From Acidobacteriota bacterium (GTDB lineage Bacteria; Acidobacteriota; Terriglobia; Terriglobales; Acidobacteriaceae), in NCBI GenBank assembly GCA_003225595.1, contig QIAR01000084.1, positions 1 to 7,036 on the forward strand: a stretch of DNA of 7,036 nt. Direction: 5' to 3'. The notes under the pieces are model-generated. The model had not been told where the DNA came from. It searched no databases and saw nothing but the letters and a program-made list of their open reading frames with translations. This document shows, piece by piece, positions 5,666 through 7,036 of the stretch. Numbering within the stretch: the stretch's first letter is position 1; every line of letters starts with the position of its first letter. The position numbers were made by a program, and so were the translations under genes.

Positions 5666-6394
5666 ATGGCAGCGGCTAACCACAGGCCGACTATAAATGG
5701 GACGGAACTCAAGCCCGCCCTCCGCCGCATCCCGGAGGGCTGGTTCTGGATGGGCTCGGAAAGCGGACAGGACAACGAGCGACCTGTGCACCGCGTCTGG
5801 GTGGATGTGCTGCTGCTCGCCGTTCGACAGGTCACCAACGCCGACTACGAGCATTTTCTGCGGGCCACGGGAGCTTTGCCGCCGCCCTTCTGGGAGGATC
5901 CAAACTTTGCTCATCCCGAGCAGCCCGTGGTCGCGATTTCGTGGTTTGAAGCCCTGAAGTACTGCGAATGGCTCAGTTCGACTACCCGGCGGAAGTATCG
6001 TCTCCCTACCGAGGCCGAATGGGAGCGCGCCGCTCGCGGCGGGGTTGATGGCAACCTTTTCCCTTGGGGTGACGAGCCGCCGCAATCTCTACCTGACTAC
6101 GGTGAGCGCTGGAAGACTGGACCTGAGCCGGCGGCACGCTACGCGCCGAATGGCTATGGTCTCTACGATATCTGCGACAACGTCCACGAGTGGTGCAGCG
6201 ACTGGTATGCGCCCGATTATTATGCTGTCTCGCCAGAGCACAACCCGCGGGGTCCGGAAACAGGCCAGCGACGGGCATCACGCGGCGGGTCGTGGCGGCA
6301 CCATATCAAAGTCGCCCGCTGCGCCGCCCGCTCCAGCATCCCACCGGAGTTCCAGTACGCCGATTACGGCTTTCGGGTGGCGTGTGATCTGTAA
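5666..6394 (+). CDS. SUMF1/formylglycine-generating-enzyme-like domain protein, catalytic Cys absent
   Basis: The 242-residue protein is almost entirely a SUMF1 (FGE-sulfatase) domain. IPEGWFWMGS is at 22-31, a QVTNADYEHFL segment at 55-65 and PVVAISWFEALKYCEWL at 87-103. RLPTEAEWERAARGG is at 112-126, GLYDICDNVHEWCSDWY at 165-181, SRGGSWRHH at 205-213, and the ending is GFRVACDL. True formylglycine-generating enzymes carry a cysteine pair just after RGGSW/F (C at +2 and +7 of the aromatic residue). Here those positions are His212 and Ala217; Cys219 is the nearest. It is therefore unlikely to be a sulfatase-activating oxidase and is better called a SUMF1-domain protein of unknown role. No signal peptide is seen. 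It follows thiE by 37 bases and is probably co-transcribed. The ATG at 5666 has only a weak ribosome-binding site, inside a hairpin. Confidence 0.9.
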   Translation: MAAANHRPTINGTELKPALRRIPEGWFWMGSESGQDNERPVHRVWVDVLLLAVRQVTNADYEHFLRATGALPPPFWEDPNFAHPEQPVVAISWFEALKYCEWLSSTTRRKYRLPTEAEWERAARGGVDGNLFPWGDEPPQSLPDYGERWKTGPEPAARYAPNGYGLYDICDNVHEWCSDWYAPDYYAVSPEHNPRGPETGQRRASRGGSWRHHIKVARCAARSSIPPEFQYADYGFRVACDL

Positions 6395-6408
6395 ATGCTT
6401 AGGTGATC

Positions 6409-6994
6409 TCATCCTCTAAGTTGCGGTTTCTCAGCGAAAATGTATGCGCGCCGGCTCGGGTACTCCACGTCTTCTCCGTATGTTTCTCTCTCGATTGTCT
6501 CCTGCACACGAAAGCCGGTGGCATGCAACTGCTCTTCGATCTCCCTCGATTCCAAGAACCTTAAAATCCAGCGAAACCTGGTACCCCCACAATTCGTCCT
6601 CATGAACGGTTTCTTTTCCAACGTGGAACGCGAGCAGCAGAGTACCGCCGGGCCGGAGCACGGCGGCAATGCCTCCGCAGGAATCATCCGCTCCTTCGAG
6701 CGACAACATGTTGCCCTGAAAGAACTGAATTTCTGGTGTGAGTCGTTGAGCAAGTTCGATCATGCGCGGTGACAAGTCAATGCCGAACACGTCAGCCTCG
6801 CACGATTTCAGGAAGCGCGCGACATGGCCCGGACCACATCCCACATCACAGATCGGTCCTGATTTGACTGTATTTGCCAATCTCTGGAGTAATTGACGGT
6901 CCAGTGGCTTGTGAGCCGGCTCGTCAAAGATGCGCTTGCAGTATTCGTCTGCAATGCGATCGTAACTATCCTGCAGCTCTGAAAACCGATCCAA
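6409..6994 (-). pseudogene. Class I SAM-dependent methyltransferase, frameshifted and internally deleted
   Basis: The N-terminal part reads RFSELQDSYDRIADEY, then motif I CDVGCGPGHVARFL and motif II VFGIDLSPRMIELAQ, a clear Rossmann-type methyltransferase. Two lesions follow. First, GGIAA runs straight into VLRPGGTLLLAFHVG (junction near 6659-6667); relatives normally have about 20-25 more residues there, so an in-frame deletion is likely. Second, after WGYQVSLDF the homologous continuation RFLESREIEEQLHATGF...YPSRRAYIFAEKP lies in another frame. Skipping one base at the TTTTAAGG run (about 6559-6567) restores it down to the TGA at 6411-6409. No ATG is present; the TTG at 6994 would give the usual DRFSEL start, but the frame stays open to the right edge. 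The gene converges on the SUMF1-like gene with 14 bases between stops. The frameshift alone could be a sequencing error. Confidence 0.75.
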
Positions 6995-7036
6995 ATGTCT
7001 CTGCCTGTATTGCAATGCTGCAGCCAAAACGAAGCG

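Overview
The window is ordinary bacterial chromosome with GC-rich coding sequence and compact genes on both strands. Protein styles (an acidobacterial-type polytopic membrane protein, a MacB-like permease, a FolD–ThiE neighbourhood) and AGCT-rich intergenic repeats make a soil Acidobacteriota (Terriglobia/Koribacter-like) member my best guess. This is inferred from general familiarity; no rRNA or marker gene is present to settle it.

Layout. Bases 2-1318 (+) hold the 3' part of a multi-spanning membrane protein entering from the left edge. After a 108-bp gap with a long inverted repeat comes a complete MacB/FtsX-type ABC permease (1427-2671, +) with no ATPase beside it. Bases 2672-2965 are noncoding and hold a 20-bp-period tandem repeat and hairpins, one a likely terminator. 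Two small minus-strand genes follow: a 76-residue unknown protein with a textbook ribosome-binding site (2966-3196), and a 56-residue Trm112/YcaR-family zinc-ribbon-like protein (3497-3667) with its own terminator (3458-3482). A divergent intergenic region separates the Trm112 gene from folD (3869-4810, +), followed by a thiE/TenI-family gene (4942-5628, +) and a SUMF1/FGE-like gene without catalytic cysteines (5666-6394, +). Convergent to these, a class I SAM-methyltransferase gene (minus, about 6994 down to 6409) is broken by a frameshift and an apparent internal deletion.

How the genes work together. folD (one-carbon folate metabolism) and thiE (thiamine phosphate synthesis) are cofactor genes on the same strand, probably read together with the SUMF1-like gene. 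Both gaps carry good hairpins. The one before thiE has the stop codon of a tiny ORF in its loop, and that ORF overlaps the folD stop. The one before the SUMF1-like gene pairs with its own ribosome-binding region. These could tune expression within the transcript, but this is inference.

I did not find a clear new defence, mobile or biosynthetic system. The most useful second looks are the decayed methyltransferase, the RNA hairpins between the cofactor genes, the Cys-less SUMF1 domain, the altered ThiE active site, the AGCT repeat cluster, and a weak Cys/Gly-rich peptide frame upstream of the small unknown gene.
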